DNA of 30,624 nt from Candidatus Acidiferrales bacterium (lineage in GTDB: Bacteria > Acidobacteriota > Terriglobia > Acidoferrales > UBA7541). Numbering within the stretch: position 1 is the first letter of the stretch; each line of letters begins with the position of its first letter. The stretch covers positions 1-30,624 of the forward strand of contig JASHYE010000152.1 of the NCBI GenBank assembly GCA_030043155.1, written 5' to 3'. A program made the position numbers and the translations under genes. Shown one piece after another: positions 24,043 through 30,624 of this stretch. The notes below the pieces were generated by a model that was not told where the DNA came from, did not search any database, and saw nothing but the letters and a program-made list of their open reading frames with translations.

Positions 24043-25665
24043 TTATGGGAGGTCATACCGCAAGTCGACATAGGCCATCCCTAGATGCGCGCTTGCCGCG
24101 TTTCCCGGCGTTGCCGTAGTTGACCAAGGATTCCGCGATAGATACGAAATCTGCGTGATCAGCTTCAGATCGCCGTAATTGGGATTCTTCCAGAACGTCT
24201 GTACTAAGCCTATAGTCGGCTCCTGAATTGTCCGGTTTTGGCTGCTTCCCGAGCCTGGAAAACCGTAGCCGGTGTAAGTCGTTGTGCCACCTGTTCCGGG
24301 GGTCGCCTGGAAATCTCGGCCGAAATAGGCTGCTCCGTAATAGGCGTAAAGGAGGCTCTTGTTCATGGTGTATTCAAAACCGCCAATTCCAGATCCGGCA
24401 TGGATGGGAGAGGGCACAAAATTACCAGCCGCATTGACGTTAACCGCAAAATCCGGACCCAATTGGAAAATATACCGCCCGCCGCCATCGCTCCAGAAGG
24501 TGTTGGCAATCAGGTGCAAATTCTTGAACAGCTCGAGATTCGCATTGATTGAACCGCCGCCTGCGGAGGTGCTCACGTTGCCGAGAAGGGGTGTATTCAG
24601 ACGGAAAACGCGGTAAAGGCCAGCGACTTCGATGTGGAAGTTCTTGCCACCGCCGTTGGGATGCGTGTCAAAGGCGAGCTTTGAAATAATGTCTGGCGCC
24701 TTGTTTGGGGTCTTTGAACCGCCGCCATTGCCATTTTCATCGATCTGATTATCGTCCGTACTAGTGAATGTGCTGGGATAGGTAACCAAGCCGCCATTTT
24801 GTTGCTCCGGATCTTCGAAGGCAAGACCCCAAGCCACGTTGTCATTTGGATGGATGATGAAGCGGAAGCTCGGAGTGCGGAGCCAAACGAGGCCGACTTG
24901 GTAGTTCGTATCCATGTCTTGGGAGTAGAAGATGTCTCCCGGCATCGGAGAAATGCCGACTCGATTGGGGGTCATCATGCTCCATGACTGTCCTGCAAGG
25001 ACTTCGATCTTTCCTCTGTGGACGTCAACCCAGTACAGGCGCATGCGCATTGTGTCCGAGTGACTTCCAACTTGGAGGTTGGTCGCGGCGTTGCCGAGAA
25101 AGTCAGCCTCGACGTAGCCTCTCACCTTCAAATCACCTCCAGGATTGGCGTCTATCTTCATCCCGAGGCGTGAGTTCTGAGCGCTGAAGCGGAGCTCGGT
25201 CAGCTGGCCGGCAGGAGAAGAAGCATTGAACGGAATGCCGCCGAAACTGGTGCCGATGCCGCTACCGACGTCAGTAGAACGAAAAACGGTCGTGAAGTCC
25301 ATGAATCCCAACGGTGAGAACTCGGCGCCTCCGATCTTGAAGTAAAGGGGCGACTGGTCACCCTGGTCTGACTGAGTGTCGGACTTTGAGAATGTCGCCG
25401 CTCCCGCAGCAATATCGTCCGTAGAAGACGCTTTAGCGGTTGTGGCCTGAGTTGCAGGCACTGCACTGGCCGATGAGCTTTCGGCCTTCTGCTGTTGGAC
25501 CGGCGCTTTCTTTGCTTCGTCACTAGCCTTTTTTGAATGAAGCGCGGTCGAAGCGCCGTTTGCGTCATCTGACGCTTTCGAAGCCCCGCTGTCTCCCGTT
25601 CCCGCGAATGCCGCCATGCTCGATATCAGCATCACCATCAACAATGTAGCCAGTCTTCTTCTCAT
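24043..25665 (-). CDS. DcaP-like outer-membrane porin in the pho locus
   Basis: A 540-residue outer-membrane protein. A Sec signal (LATLLMVMLISSMAAFAG) is followed by ~85 residues rich in Ala, Ser and Lys (low complexity, possibly a periplasmic coiled coil or linker). A beta-barrel then begins near YFKIGGAEFSPLGFMDFTTVFRST. The blocks LRFSAQNSRLGMKIDA, VRGYVEADFLG, MRMRLYWVDVHRGKIEVLAGQSWSMMTP and the C-terminal alternating strands resemble DcaP-type porins. The barrel ends MAYVDLRYDLP. GGGGAA precedes the ATG at 25665. It sits between phoR and pstS on the same strand, which suggests a phosphate-starvation porin, functionally like PhoE or OprP but of a different family. That role is inferred from position. 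Confidence 0.82.
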   Translation of the reverse strand: MRRRLATLLMVMLISSMAAFAGTGDSGASKASDDANGASTALHSKKASDEAKKAPVQQQKAESSSASAVPATQATTAKASSTDDIAAGAATFSKSDTQSDQGDQSPLYFKIGGAEFSPLGFMDFTTVFRSTDVGSGIGTSFGGIPFNASSPAGQLTELRFSAQNSRLGMKIDANPGGDLKVRGYVEADFLGNAATNLQVGSHSDTMRMRLYWVDVHRGKIEVLAGQSWSMMTPNRVGISPMPGDIFYSQDMDTNYQVGLVWLRTPSFRFIIHPNDNVAWGLAFEDPEQQNGGLVTYPSTFTSTDDNQIDENGNGGGSKTPNKAPDIISKLAFDTHPNGGGKNFHIEVAGLYRVFRLNTPLLGNVSTSAGGGSINANLELFKNLHLIANTFWSDGGGRYIFQLGPDFAVNVNAAGNFVPSPIHAGSGIGGFEYTMNKSLLYAYYGAAYFGRDFQATPGTGGTTTYTGYGFPGSGSSQNRTIQEPTIGLVQTFWKNPNYGDLKLITQISYLSRNPWSTTATPGNAASAHLGMAYVDLRYDLP

Positions 25666-25759
25666 TCATTTTCCCCTTGTGGATTTGCAGTTATGTAGTT
25701 CTTGTTTCAGGGTACAGGTTTTCCCTTATCGTGAACCGGAAGTATCGGGTGCAACCTTG

Positions 25760-25797
25760 AATGTAACATTAGAGCTAGATGAATATTCTGTTACGTT
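25760..25797. repeat. Spaced inverted repeat upstream of the porin gene
   Basis: Two 10-bp arms, AATGTAACAT (25760-25769) and, on the other strand, AACGTAACAG (25797-25788), match at 8 of 10 positions in inverted orientation with ~18 bp between. It lies ~95-132 bp before the porin start in the 213-bp phoR-porin gap. It could be an operator or an RNA hairpin; it does not have the direct-repeat geometry of a Pho box. The rest of the gap shows nothing I can name. Confidence 0.4.
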
Positions 25798-25878
25798 GAT
25801 TCGGGGCTGATTCAAGGGCTCCCGTATGTCCTATTTTTCGTCTTTGCATGAGGTTACGCGTGTCTGAAGGCTAGAGAG

Positions 25879-27678
25879 TTACAGTGCAAGAGGAACGGAA
25901 AAATGGAACCTGGATCCCTTGGCGACTGTGCTGTCGACCCAAATCCGCCCCCCGTGAGCCTCGACGATATGTTTGGCAATGGCGAGTCCGAGGCCTGTTC
26001 CCCCCAAGTCGCGCGAACGTGCAGCGTCAACTCGATAGAAACGTTCAAAGATTCTAATTTGGTCGCTTTGGGGGATGCCGATTCCGGTATCCGTGACGGA
26101 AACAACGGCGAAGGCATCCTCTCGGCTCACACTGACCTCTACAGTGCCTCCCTCCGGCGTATATTGAACAGCGTTATCGAGTAAATTACGGAGAACCTCT
26201 CGCAGAAGTCTGGCGTTGCCTCGCACTGGCGGAATGCCGTTCTGTGGGCTGATTGATGTTAGAGAAAGGCCTTTCTGGGTTGCCGCTCCTTCCACCGATT
26301 CGACGGTTGAGAGGATTAAGCCGCGAATGTCCAATACTTGCGACTCCATATTTAGCTTTCCCGCCTCGATTTGGGAAAGCTTCAAGAGATCATCGGTCAG
26401 TCGCGACAACCGGCTCGCATGGCTCCGAATCACTTCGATGAAATGCCGATTGTTCCGCTCGTCCTCAAGGCCGCCCGTAAGAAGTGTTTCCGCAAAACCC
26501 TGAATCGCCGTCAGTGGGGTACGTAGCTCGTGTGACACGTTAGCGACGAAATCTTTTCGAACCTGCTCCATTCGCCGCATTTCTGTGATTTCATGAAGAA
26601 CAATGACAGCGCCAAAAGTGCCGGCGCTCTGGCTTGATTTGGCGTGAGCGCCGTCCTCCTGAGGTCCTGAAACCGGAGTCACAGTAACCGAGAAAGTCCG
26701 CGGCTGAGCGGTGCCCAGCGAAATCTCGCCGGTCCCTTCTTGCCCTGCAAGAGCCTTCCGAATCAATTCGAGAACATCCGGTCGCCGGATCACTGCGATC
26801 GCAGGCTCCGCTCCGTCGTTGATGCGCTGAATATTCCACGTTCTGGCAAAGGCTTCGTTGCAAAACGTGACCTTTTCACGCGCATCGATAACGGCGATGC
26901 CCTCCACCATGCTGCGAAGGATTGCTGCGGATCGATTGCGCTCTTCCGAGAGCGAATGGATCGTTGTGCTCAACCTCGAAGCTGTGTCATTCAGCGTTCG
27001 GGCCAGATCCCCCAGCTCATCGGTGGATGAATCTTGGAGCTGCGCGTTGAAATTGCCTTCGGCTACTCCCTGCGAGAATTCTTGGAGCCGTTCGACCCGG
27101 CCCGCGAAACGTTGGGAAAAAGCGAACGAAATTCCGATCGCAACTAACAGAATAATAAGCGAGACTCCCCAAAGCTCACGCCGGACTCGAGCAAGTGCAC
27201 TGTTAATCTGAGCGAGAGGGGTTGCAAACCGAATGATTACCGGTGGCCCGGCGGATTGATCAAATCGCATTGCCCAATAGACGAGGTCTCGGTTCAAAGT
27301 ATGGCTATGGCGTACCGATTCGCCTTCGCCCGAAGCCATCGCTTGCCGGAATTCGGGACGATTCGAGTGGTTCTCCATGGTTTCGACATCATGCGCCGAA
27401 TCCGCAAGAACGCGGCCGTCAGATGCGATGATCGTCACACGCACTCCGCTATGCGACATCCATGAAGCCCAGGACGCCAGTGCAGACTTATCGTCGAAGC
27501 GAGGTGGGTGACCTTTCGTCAGTTGCGCCAAAGAATTTAGCTGCTCGTCGGCGGCATGAATGTACCGCTCACGAAGGATTCGTCCAGCATAAATGTCAAG
27601 GGCAAGGAGGACGGCGAGAAGAAGGACAAAATAGGTCAGGCCCAGTTTCCAGAAGATACTGCTGCGAGCCAATCTCAA
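25879..27678 (-). CDS. phoR: Phosphate-regulon sensor histidine kinase PhoR
   Basis: A 599-residue membrane kinase that phosphorylates PhoB when phosphate is scarce. TM1 is ~9-28, a periplasmic domain of ~130 residues is followed by TM2 at ~170-187, HAMP ~188-240 and a PAS domain ~250-365 (MVEGIAVIDAREKVTFCNEAF). HisKA follows with phospho-acceptor His383 (VSHELRTPLT) and HATPase with N-box Asn498-Asn502, DTGIGIP at 530-536 and GGTGLGLA at 559-566. The sizable periplasmic domain is absent from E. coli PhoR but usual in many other phyla. The start is TTG at 27678, overlapping the phoB stop as TTGA, which supports coupled translation. Confidence 0.94.
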   Translation of the reverse strand: MRLARSSIFWKLGLTYFVLLLAVLLALDIYAGRILRERYIHAADEQLNSLAQLTKGHPPRFDDKSALASWASWMSHSGVRVTIIASDGRVLADSAHDVETMENHSNRPEFRQAMASGEGESVRHSHTLNRDLVYWAMRFDQSAGPPVIIRFATPLAQINSALARVRRELWGVSLIILLVAIGISFAFSQRFAGRVERLQEFSQGVAEGNFNAQLQDSSTDELGDLARTLNDTASRLSTTIHSLSEERNRSAAILRSMVEGIAVIDAREKVTFCNEAFARTWNIQRINDGAEPAIAVIRRPDVLELIRKALAGQEGTGEISLGTAQPRTFSVTVTPVSGPQEDGAHAKSSQSAGTFGAVIVLHEITEMRRMEQVRKDFVANVSHELRTPLTAIQGFAETLLTGGLEDERNNRHFIEVIRSHASRLSRLTDDLLKLSQIEAGKLNMESQVLDIRGLILSTVESVEGAATQKGLSLTSISPQNGIPPVRGNARLLREVLRNLLDNAVQYTPEGGTVEVSVSREDAFAVVSVTDTGIGIPQSDQIRIFERFYRVDAARSRDLGGTGLGLAIAKHIVEAHGGRIWVDSTVAKGSRFHFSVPLAL

Positions 27679-28388
27679 TTTTGCCGGATTGCCTTCATTT
27701 CGAAAATGTAACCAGCACCACGAACAGTTTTCAGGTATTCTGGCTTTTCAGGGTCTTTTTCCACTTTTTCTCGGAGCCGGCGTACGTAAACATCCACGCT
27801 GCGTGGCGTGACGAAGCGATCGCTGCCCCAAACTGCATCCAGCAACTGGTCCCGCGAAAACACACGATTCGGTCGAGATGCCAGGTAATAAAGCAATCGA
27901 AATTCCAGGGTGCTAAGCGGGACTGCTTTACCATCGCTTTCTGCTCGATAGGAGAGAGGATCGATCCGCAGCGAGCCCGCCTCAAGCGTTTTTGCTTCAT
28001 CGGTAGCCGGCTGAAGGCGCCGAAGAAGAGCCTTTATACGCGCAACAAGCTCTCGCGGACTGAAGGGTTTTGTGACGTAATCGTCGGCGCCGAGCTCGAG
28101 ACCGACCACTCGGTCCGCCTCTTCGCCGCGAGCGGTTAACATCAGAATGGGGAGCCGATTCAGCCTTTCGTCGCGGCGAATCTCTTTGCAGATTTCCAGC
28201 CCGGAGACTTTGGGAAGCATAAGATCCAAGATGAGCAAATCAGGCGGCGATTTCCTAATTAACGCTAATCCACCAGGGCCGTCGCCGCATGCGACTACCT
28301 GAAAACTCTCCTTTTCCAGATTGTAACGGACCAGCTCGACGATGTCTTTATCATCCTCGATGACGAGGATACGCGATGGGGGATTCAC
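27675..28388 (-). CDS. phoB: Phosphate-regulon response regulator PhoB
   Basis: A 237-residue OmpR/PhoB-family regulator. The receiver has acidic residues 11-13 (EDD), phospho-acceptor Asp55 (LLILDLMLPK), Thr85 and Lys107 (YVTKPFSPREL). The winged helix has LSTLEFRLLYYLASRPNRVFSRDQLLDAVWG and RSVDVYVRRLREKVEKDPEKPEYLKTVRGAGY, typical of PhoB. It directly precedes phoR, with a 4-bp overlap, and the pst genes, which confirms the assignment. The start is GTG at 28388; no better in-frame start is visible. A Pho-box-like repeat is 50 bp upstream, consistent with autoregulation. Confidence 0.96.
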   Translation of the reverse strand: MNPPSRILVIEDDKDIVELVRYNLEKESFQVVACGDGPGGLALIRKSPPDLLILDLMLPKVSGLEICKEIRRDERLNRLPILMLTARGEEADRVVGLELGADDYVTKPFSPRELVARIKALLRRLQPATDEAKTLEAGSLRIDPLSYRAESDGKAVPLSTLEFRLLYYLASRPNRVFSRDQLLDAVWGSDRFVTPRSVDVYVRRLREKVEKDPEKPEYLKTVRGAGYIFEMKAIRQN

Positions 28389-28438
28389 ATTGAAAGCATA
28401 ACGGAGCTGATGTTTTCCAGCAACAATGGCGAGGAATT

Positions 28439-28456
28439 GTTAAAGGATTTTTACAA
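28439..28456 (-). promoter_or_regulatory. Pho box upstream of phoB
   Basis: On the minus strand the site reads TTGTAAA-AATC-CTTTAAC: two 7-bp units with a 4-bp spacer. It matches the pstS site at 5/7 and 6/7 positions in the two units and has the same 11-bp period. It ends 50 bp before the phoB GTG. The two sites together give YTGTAAR-AAWY-CTKTAAC. Autoregulation of phoBR is inferred. Confidence 0.65.
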
Positions 28457-28485
28457 ATACCGCTTTTGCTTAGGATAATCAGCAC

Positions 28486-29223
28486 TTAGTCATATTTCTC
28501 AAAACGTATCTGCTTTCGGTCTAAGCTAAACTCTTCTTTGAGAATGAACCTGACTTCGTCGACCATCGCTTTCAATCCGCAAATATAAGTTTTGAAATCC
28601 CTGCGGCCTGCGAATGTCTTTCGTAAATGGGTCTGAACGTACCCTGTTTCCCCCCGCCAATCCGCAGGAGGGCGACTCAGCGTCGGAATAAAATGAAAAC
28701 GGGAATGTCGCTCGGCCAAAGCCTCAATCTCACTTCGATAAAGGATGGTTTCAGGGTGGCGTACTCCAAAGAGCAGCCAGACATCGTGATTGAGTTGCTC
28801 GCCATTATTGAGGAGCGCGTTAAGCATGCCACGAATAGGAGCAATCCCGGTACCAGTTGCGATAAATACAAGCTCTTGTTCAACGGGCGAGGAAACCACA
28901 AACGAACCATGCGGGCCGTTCAAGTCTACTATTGCACCTGGTTTCATGTCGCATAAGAAGTTAGAAACGTACCCGTTTTCCACTCGATTGAGGCAAAGAT
29001 CGAAGTTTTTTCCGTCGCTCGGTGCGGAAGCAATTGAATACGGGCGCGCTTCCCGTCCGCTGTCGTGCGGCACGTCTAAAGATACAAACTGACCTGCATA
29101 GAATTCCAGAACACCGCCGTCGGTAATCTCCCATTCAAAATGCTTGGTAGACGGCGTCAGTTCAATGGCGCGCCTCAATGTGGCGCGGAATTCCCTCGGC
29201 GGGATGAATGGTCGCGTTGGCAT
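28486..29223 (-). CDS. FAD/NAD(P)-binding ferredoxin reductase-like oxidoreductase
   Basis: A 245-residue flavoprotein of the ferredoxin-NADP reductase family. The FAD-binding motif ARPYSIASAP lies in the N-terminal barrel, FIATGTGIAPIRGML is the pyridine-nucleotide-binding start, and YICGLKAMVDEV is the Cys-Gly motif near the nicotinamide. It ends IRFEKYD, compatible with the short C-terminus of this group. There is no [2Fe-2S] domain, so it needs a separate carrier. I chose the ATG at 29223 (MPTRPFIPPREF); the open frame runs up to 29391 but those 56 residues look non-coding. It is divergent from tdh with 185 bp between starts, where I see no clear promoter. The electron partner is unknown. 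Confidence 0.85.
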   Translation of the reverse strand: MPTRPFIPPREFRATLRRAIELTPSTKHFEWEITDGGVLEFYAGQFVSLDVPHDSGREARPYSIASAPSDGKNFDLCLNRVENGYVSNFLCDMKPGAIVDLNGPHGSFVVSSPVEQELVFIATGTGIAPIRGMLNALLNNGEQLNHDVWLLFGVRHPETILYRSEIEALAERHSRFHFIPTLSRPPADWRGETGYVQTHLRKTFAGRRDFKTYICGLKAMVDEVRFILKEEFSLDRKQIRFEKYD

Positions 29224-29408
29224 ATTTGAGCGTTGTTTTTCCGCTCGCATCCATGTTATCGCAACTGGACTTAAACTCCCCAGGAGAGCTTGGCCAATTA
29301 CAAGCACAGCGCTTCTCAGTGCTGGAAACCCTGTGCTACCATGCTGAGTTTGACGAGAACCTTCTACAGCATTCAGCAGGAATCCCGACATCGAAGGCGA
29401 ATAGGGCT

Positions 29409-30452
29409 ATGAAGGCGTTGCGAAAAATGCGCCCTGCGCAGGGAGCGCAGCTTGAGTCAGTTCCGATCCCGGCTTTTGGCCCGTCCGACGTTTTAGTGCG
29501 TGTACGTGCTGCTTCGATCTGCGGGACGGACCTGCATATTTATCATTGGGATCAGTGGTCGGCTTCACGGATCCGCCCACCGATGACCTTCGGTCATGAA
29601 TTTTGCGGGACCATTGAAAAAATAGGCTCGGAAGTCGAAGCGCTGAAGCCGGGTGATTTTGTCAGCGCTGAAATGCACGTGAACTGCGGCCACTGCCGTG
29701 TTTGCCACGCTGGCCAGCCTCATCTCTGTCGCAACGTCAAAATTATCGGCATCGATGCGGACGGTTGTTTTGCCGAGTTCGTGCGGATCCCTGCGCGCAA
29801 CATCTGGAAGATTGAACCCGGAATTCCTGAGCACTATGCCGCAATACTCGATCCACTCGGGAATGCAGTTCATACCGTGCTCGCCGGAGAAATCGCCGGC
29901 CAGACAGTTGCGATCATCGGCTGCGGGCCTATCGGATTAATGTCTATCGCGGTGGCGCGCGCGTGCGGCTGTTCAACAATTTTCGCCACAGAAATGAACG
30001 CTCATCGTCGAGACTTAGCCAAACAAATGGGGGCGGATGAGGTGCTCGATCCACGCTCGTGTGATCCAGTTGCGCGAGTGCTCGAGGCCACTCATCAGGA
30101 TGGGGTGGACGTAATACTGGAAATGAGCGGGAATCCTGCCGGCATTCGTCAGGGTTTTCAAATGCTGCGTCAGGGAGGCCGAGCTTCTCTATTGGGCATT
30201 CCGAGTGAGGCTGTCACGCTCGATTTATTGGGGAACGTGATCTTCAAGGGTGCGACCGTGCAAGGTATTTATGGGCGGAAAATGTTTCAGACATGGGAGC
30301 AAATGAGCTCCCTACTCAAGAGCGGTCGTCTGAATCTGGAGCCGCTCTTCAATGAACGGCTGCCGTTGGATCGTTTTGCGGAGGCATTCAACCTTCTGGA
30401 AACCGGCCAAGCGGGGAAGATCCTTTTCTATCCAAATGGCGACGCGACCTAG
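29409..30452 (+). CDS. tdh: L-threonine 3-dehydrogenase
   Basis: A 347-residue zinc medium-chain dehydrogenase that oxidises L-threonine to 2-amino-3-ketobutyrate with NAD+. The whole chain parallels E. coli Tdh: ICGTDLHIYHWDQWS with catalytic-zinc Cys38, GHEF with His63-Glu64, the structural zinc cluster CGHCRVCHAGQPHLC (Cys93, 96, 99, 107), DPLGNAVHT, the NAD-binding GCGPIG at 171-176, and GIYGRKMFQTWEQM near the end. I chose the ATG at 29409 (MKALRKM) because Tdh begins there; the open frame extends up to 29208 without support. The next gene may be kbl, the usual partner. Confidence 0.94.
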   Translation: MKALRKMRPAQGAQLESVPIPAFGPSDVLVRVRAASICGTDLHIYHWDQWSASRIRPPMTFGHEFCGTIEKIGSEVEALKPGDFVSAEMHVNCGHCRVCHAGQPHLCRNVKIIGIDADGCFAEFVRIPARNIWKIEPGIPEHYAAILDPLGNAVHTVLAGEIAGQTVAIIGCGPIGLMSIAVARACGCSTIFATEMNAHRRDLAKQMGADEVLDPRSCDPVARVLEATHQDGVDVILEMSGNPAGIRQGFQMLRQGGRASLLGIPSEAVTLDLLGNVIFKGATVQGIYGRKMFQTWEQMSSLLKSGRLNLEPLFNERLPLDRFAEAFNLLETGQAGKILFYPNGDAT

Positions 30453-30539
30453 AAAGCTGCTTATTGCCGCGATCATTCGTCTATAGAAACCTGTTCGCGC
30501 GCCTATTTTTCGTATATTACGCCACCCCAAAGGCTGTCC

Positions 30540-30545
30540 TATAAT
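30540..30545 (+). promoter_or_regulatory. Possible -10 element before the last gene
   Basis: A perfect TATAAT lies 38 bp before the ATG of the partial gene. The -35 position at 17-bp spacing (TTACGC) is a poor match, so this is only a candidate. If real, the last gene has its own promoter besides any read-through from tdh. Confidence 0.3.
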
Positions 30546-30583
30546 GCTGACGGACTATTATAAGGATCGGATTTGGAGGAAAT

Positions 30584-30624
30584 ATGGCAACACCGTCGCC
30601 CATCTCTACACGGCCTCAGCTGCA
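30584..30624 (+). CDS. Start of a gene cut by the window edge, possibly kbl
   Basis: Only 13 complete codons are visible, beginning MATPSPISTRPQL, so no domain can be seen. A strong GGAGGA site (30575-30580) precedes the ATG and the frame stays open to the edge. Placed 131 bp after tdh on the same strand, it may encode 2-amino-3-ketobutyrate CoA ligase (Kbl), which completes threonine degradation to glycine and acetyl-CoA. That is a guess from position only. Confidence 0.5.
   Translation, partial: MATPSPISTRPQL

Noticed and set aside
25666..25878. Pho box before the porin gene
   Set aside because: CTGTACC and CTGAAAC occur side by side but without the 4-bp spacer and 11-bp period of the two convincing boxes.
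29224..29391. Longer N-terminus for the reductase (56 extra residues)
   Set aside because: The extra part has no domain and overlaps the divergent promoter region; the FNR fold begins just after MPTRPF.
29208..29408. Longer N-terminus for tdh (67 extra residues)
   Set aside because: Tdh proteins begin at MKALRK; the extra part overlaps the divergent reductase start region and shows no conserved features.
1..30624. CRISPR array, insertion sequence, prophage or integron
   Set aside because: I saw no regularly spaced repeats, transposase, integrase or terminal inverted repeats on either strand.

Overview
The window is chromosomal DNA from a Gram-negative-type bacterium. It has a TonB-dependent receptor, an outer-membrane porin, periplasmic peptidoglycan enzymes and a tRNA gene with CCA encoded. 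Moderate GC, the many secreted hydrolases, and families such as the M23 protein with a lipocalin-like N-terminus suggest Acidobacteriota (Terriglobia-like). That placement is inference from gene content; no taxonomic marker is complete here. I see no insertion sequence, integrase, phage gene, CRISPR array or rRNA. No gene-free stretch exceeds about 215 bp, so the region is dense.

Layout. Positions 1-7.7 kb are a housekeeping and catabolic mix: the tail of the Der GTPase gene, a Tat-exported amidase, an unrecognised lipoprotein, a MerR-type regulator, tRNA-Pro(GGG), surE, a two-gene unit of a choline-monooxygenase-like Rieske oxygenase and an M20 amidohydrolase, and a HIT protein. Positions 7.7-15.1 kb centre on the cell wall. 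A PBP4-type DD-peptidase gene overlaps the gene for an unusual fusion of a class-C-beta-lactamase-like serine hydrolase with a VanX-type D-Ala-D-Ala dipeptidase. An APC amino-acid permease and a secreted M23 peptidase follow.

Positions 15.1-19.3 kb hold a three-gene minus-strand unit: TonB-dependent receptor, YfiR-family periplasmic protein, and a histidine kinase whose N-terminus resembles the CHASE8 sensor of YfiN-type diguanylate cyclases. It looks like a YfiR/YfiN-style sensory pair rewired to a kinase output and coupled to an outer-membrane receptor. I consider it the most interesting system here.

Positions 19.4-28.5 kb are a complete phosphate-starvation locus, all on the minus strand and in transcription order: phoB, phoR, a DcaP-like porin, pstS, pstC, pstA, pstB, phoU. 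Two Pho-box-like direct repeats (two 7-bp units, 4-bp spacer) lie upstream of phoB and of pstS, and a hairpin followed by a T-run lies after phoU. The window ends with a stand-alone FAD/NAD(P) ferredoxin-reductase-like gene diverging from tdh (L-threonine 3-dehydrogenase), then the first codons of another gene that by position may be kbl.

Many junctions are very tight. Convergent gene ends are 1-8 bp apart at four places, and three pairs overlap by 4 bp (fusion/dacB and pstC/pstA as ATGA, phoB/phoR as TTGA). Several upstream in-frame starts were rejected in favour of internal starts with better ribosome-binding sites or family alignment; these choices are noted per gene.
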